Assembly: GCA_003233075.1 (NCBI GenBank)
Contig: QIKQ01000267.1
Span: forward strand, 1 to 8,240
Source of the DNA: Gammaproteobacteria bacterium
GTDB taxonomy: Bacteria > Pseudomonadota > Gammaproteobacteria > SZUA-21
Direction: 5' to 3'
DNA: 8,240 bases
The notes below the pieces were generated by a model that was not told where the DNA came from, did not search any database, and worked only from the letters and a program-made list of their open reading frames with translations. A program made the translations under genes and the position numbers. Shown piece after piece: positions 7,924-8,240 of this stretch. Every line of letters begins with the position of its first letter. Position 1 is the first letter of the stretch.

Positions 7924-7939
7924 AATGCCTTTAACCCCT
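7924..7939 (-). promoter_or_regulatory. Shine-Dalgarno-like AGGGG eight bases before an in-frame ATT
   Basis: On the minus strand AGGGG (7939-7935) is followed by TTAAAGGC and then ATT (7926-7924), in frame with the M50-like gene. The 8-base spacing is near ideal. The TTG at 7896 lies about 38 bases from this site and has no purine-rich sequence of its own. This suggests that translation may begin at the AUU, a rare start codon known from E. coli infC. It would yield a 223-residue protein beginning Met-Lys-Asn-Tyr-Asn-Ser. A sequencing error or a lost start codon are the alternatives. Confidence 0.35.
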
Positions 7940-7999
7940 AAAATATAAATCGATACAGCGGTTAATCGATTTCAATGCTGTGAACAGGAATAGTACGCT

Positions 8000-8033
8000 A
8001 TTTTATTCTAGGCCCGCACCTTTGCTCAAGCAA
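8000..8033 (-). promoter_or_regulatory. Likely sigma-70-type promoter for the M50-like gene
   Basis: Two overlapping minus-strand promoter matches occur. TTGCTT (8033-8028) with a 17-bp spacer and TAGAAT (8010-8005) is one; TTGAGC (8029-8024) with an 18-bp spacer and TAAAAT (8005-8000) is the other. Both -10 boxes match five of six consensus bases. The start would fall near 7993-7998, giving a leader of about 70 bases to the ATT at 7926 or about 100 to the TTG at 7896. A short inverted repeat, CTCAA-GCAA-TTGAG (8025-8038), overlaps the -35 region and could bind a regulator. Confidence 0.4.
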
Positions 8034-8150
8034 TTGAGTCGTTTTATTTGATACAAATGCGCTAATTACCAATTTTAGCTGAAATCATCTACAAAATAGG
8101 CCAATTATTGCCAATATAGGTAGATTTGACGCGCCGCTTGCATGCTGTGT

Positions 8151-8240
8151 CTAGCCCGCATTTCTCACAGCCCGTCTACTGCGACGGCCCAATTGCATAC
8201 TATGACACGTTTTCACTCGGTCCAAGCGCTCGACATAGTG
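8151..8240 (-). CDS. 3' end of a basic-tailed gene, possibly a transposase (partial)
   Basis: A minus-strand frame is open from the right edge to a TAG at 8151-8153, giving 29 residues that start HYVERLDRVKTCHSM and end QLGRRSRRAVRNAG. The tail is strongly basic (Arg-Arg pairs) with leucine and valine spaced as in a real helix. The 90 bases are about 54% GC, clearly richer than the genes to the left, which suggests different ancestry. A basic tail and foreign composition would fit a transposase or other mobile-element protein, but 29 residues do not allow a family assignment and no terminal inverted repeat can be defined with the other end missing. The DNA from 8041 to 8150 contains no supported gene. 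Confidence 0.4.
   Translation of the reverse strand, partial: HYVERLDRVKTCHSMQLGRRSRRAVRNAG

Overview
This window looks like the chromosome of a Gram-negative, probably marine-type gammaproteobacterium of low to moderate GC. By eye the coding sequence is AT-rich, in the high-30s percent GC. The main support is a lipoprotein signal peptide with a clean lipobox whose +2 residue is serine, which in Gram-negative bacteria favours sorting to the outer membrane. The assignment to a lineage is inference; no rRNA or universal marker gene is present.

Layout: all well-supported genes are on the minus strand, so in transcription order they run from high to low coordinates. (1) 8151-8240 is the last 29 codons of a GC-richer, very basic reading frame that continues outside the window; it may be the tail of a mobile-element gene. 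(2) 7255-7896 encodes a small multi-pass membrane metallopeptidase-like protein of the M50B type with an HEISH motif and an unusual start. (3) 6919-7254 is an intergenic stretch with two diverged copies of a GC-rich element of about 73 bp. (4) 2347-6918 encodes a very large cytoplasmic-looking protein: two zinc ribbons at the N terminus, about 1000 residues of alpha-helical HEAT-like solenoid, then twelve TPR units to the C terminus. (5) 2222-2346 holds an intrinsic terminator and a perfect 18-bp AT-rich palindrome. (6) 248-2221 encodes an S9 family (prolyl oligopeptidase-like) lipoprotein peptidase with an intact catalytic triad. (7) 1-247 is a low-coding stretch that may hold the 3' end of a convergent plus-strand gene and contains a short hairpin.

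The three main genes do not look like one tight operon: a terminator separates the solenoid gene from the S9 gene, and about 336 bp containing repeats separates the M50-like gene from the solenoid gene. The S9 enzyme probably degrades peptides in the periplasm or at the outer membrane. The M50-like protein probably acts in or at the inner membrane. The solenoid protein is probably a large scaffold. I see nothing that ties them into one pathway. The best candidate for something undescribed is the large zinc-ribbon/HEAT/TPR protein, whose function I cannot name. The M50-like gene's start and the repeat pair beside it are the next most interesting features.
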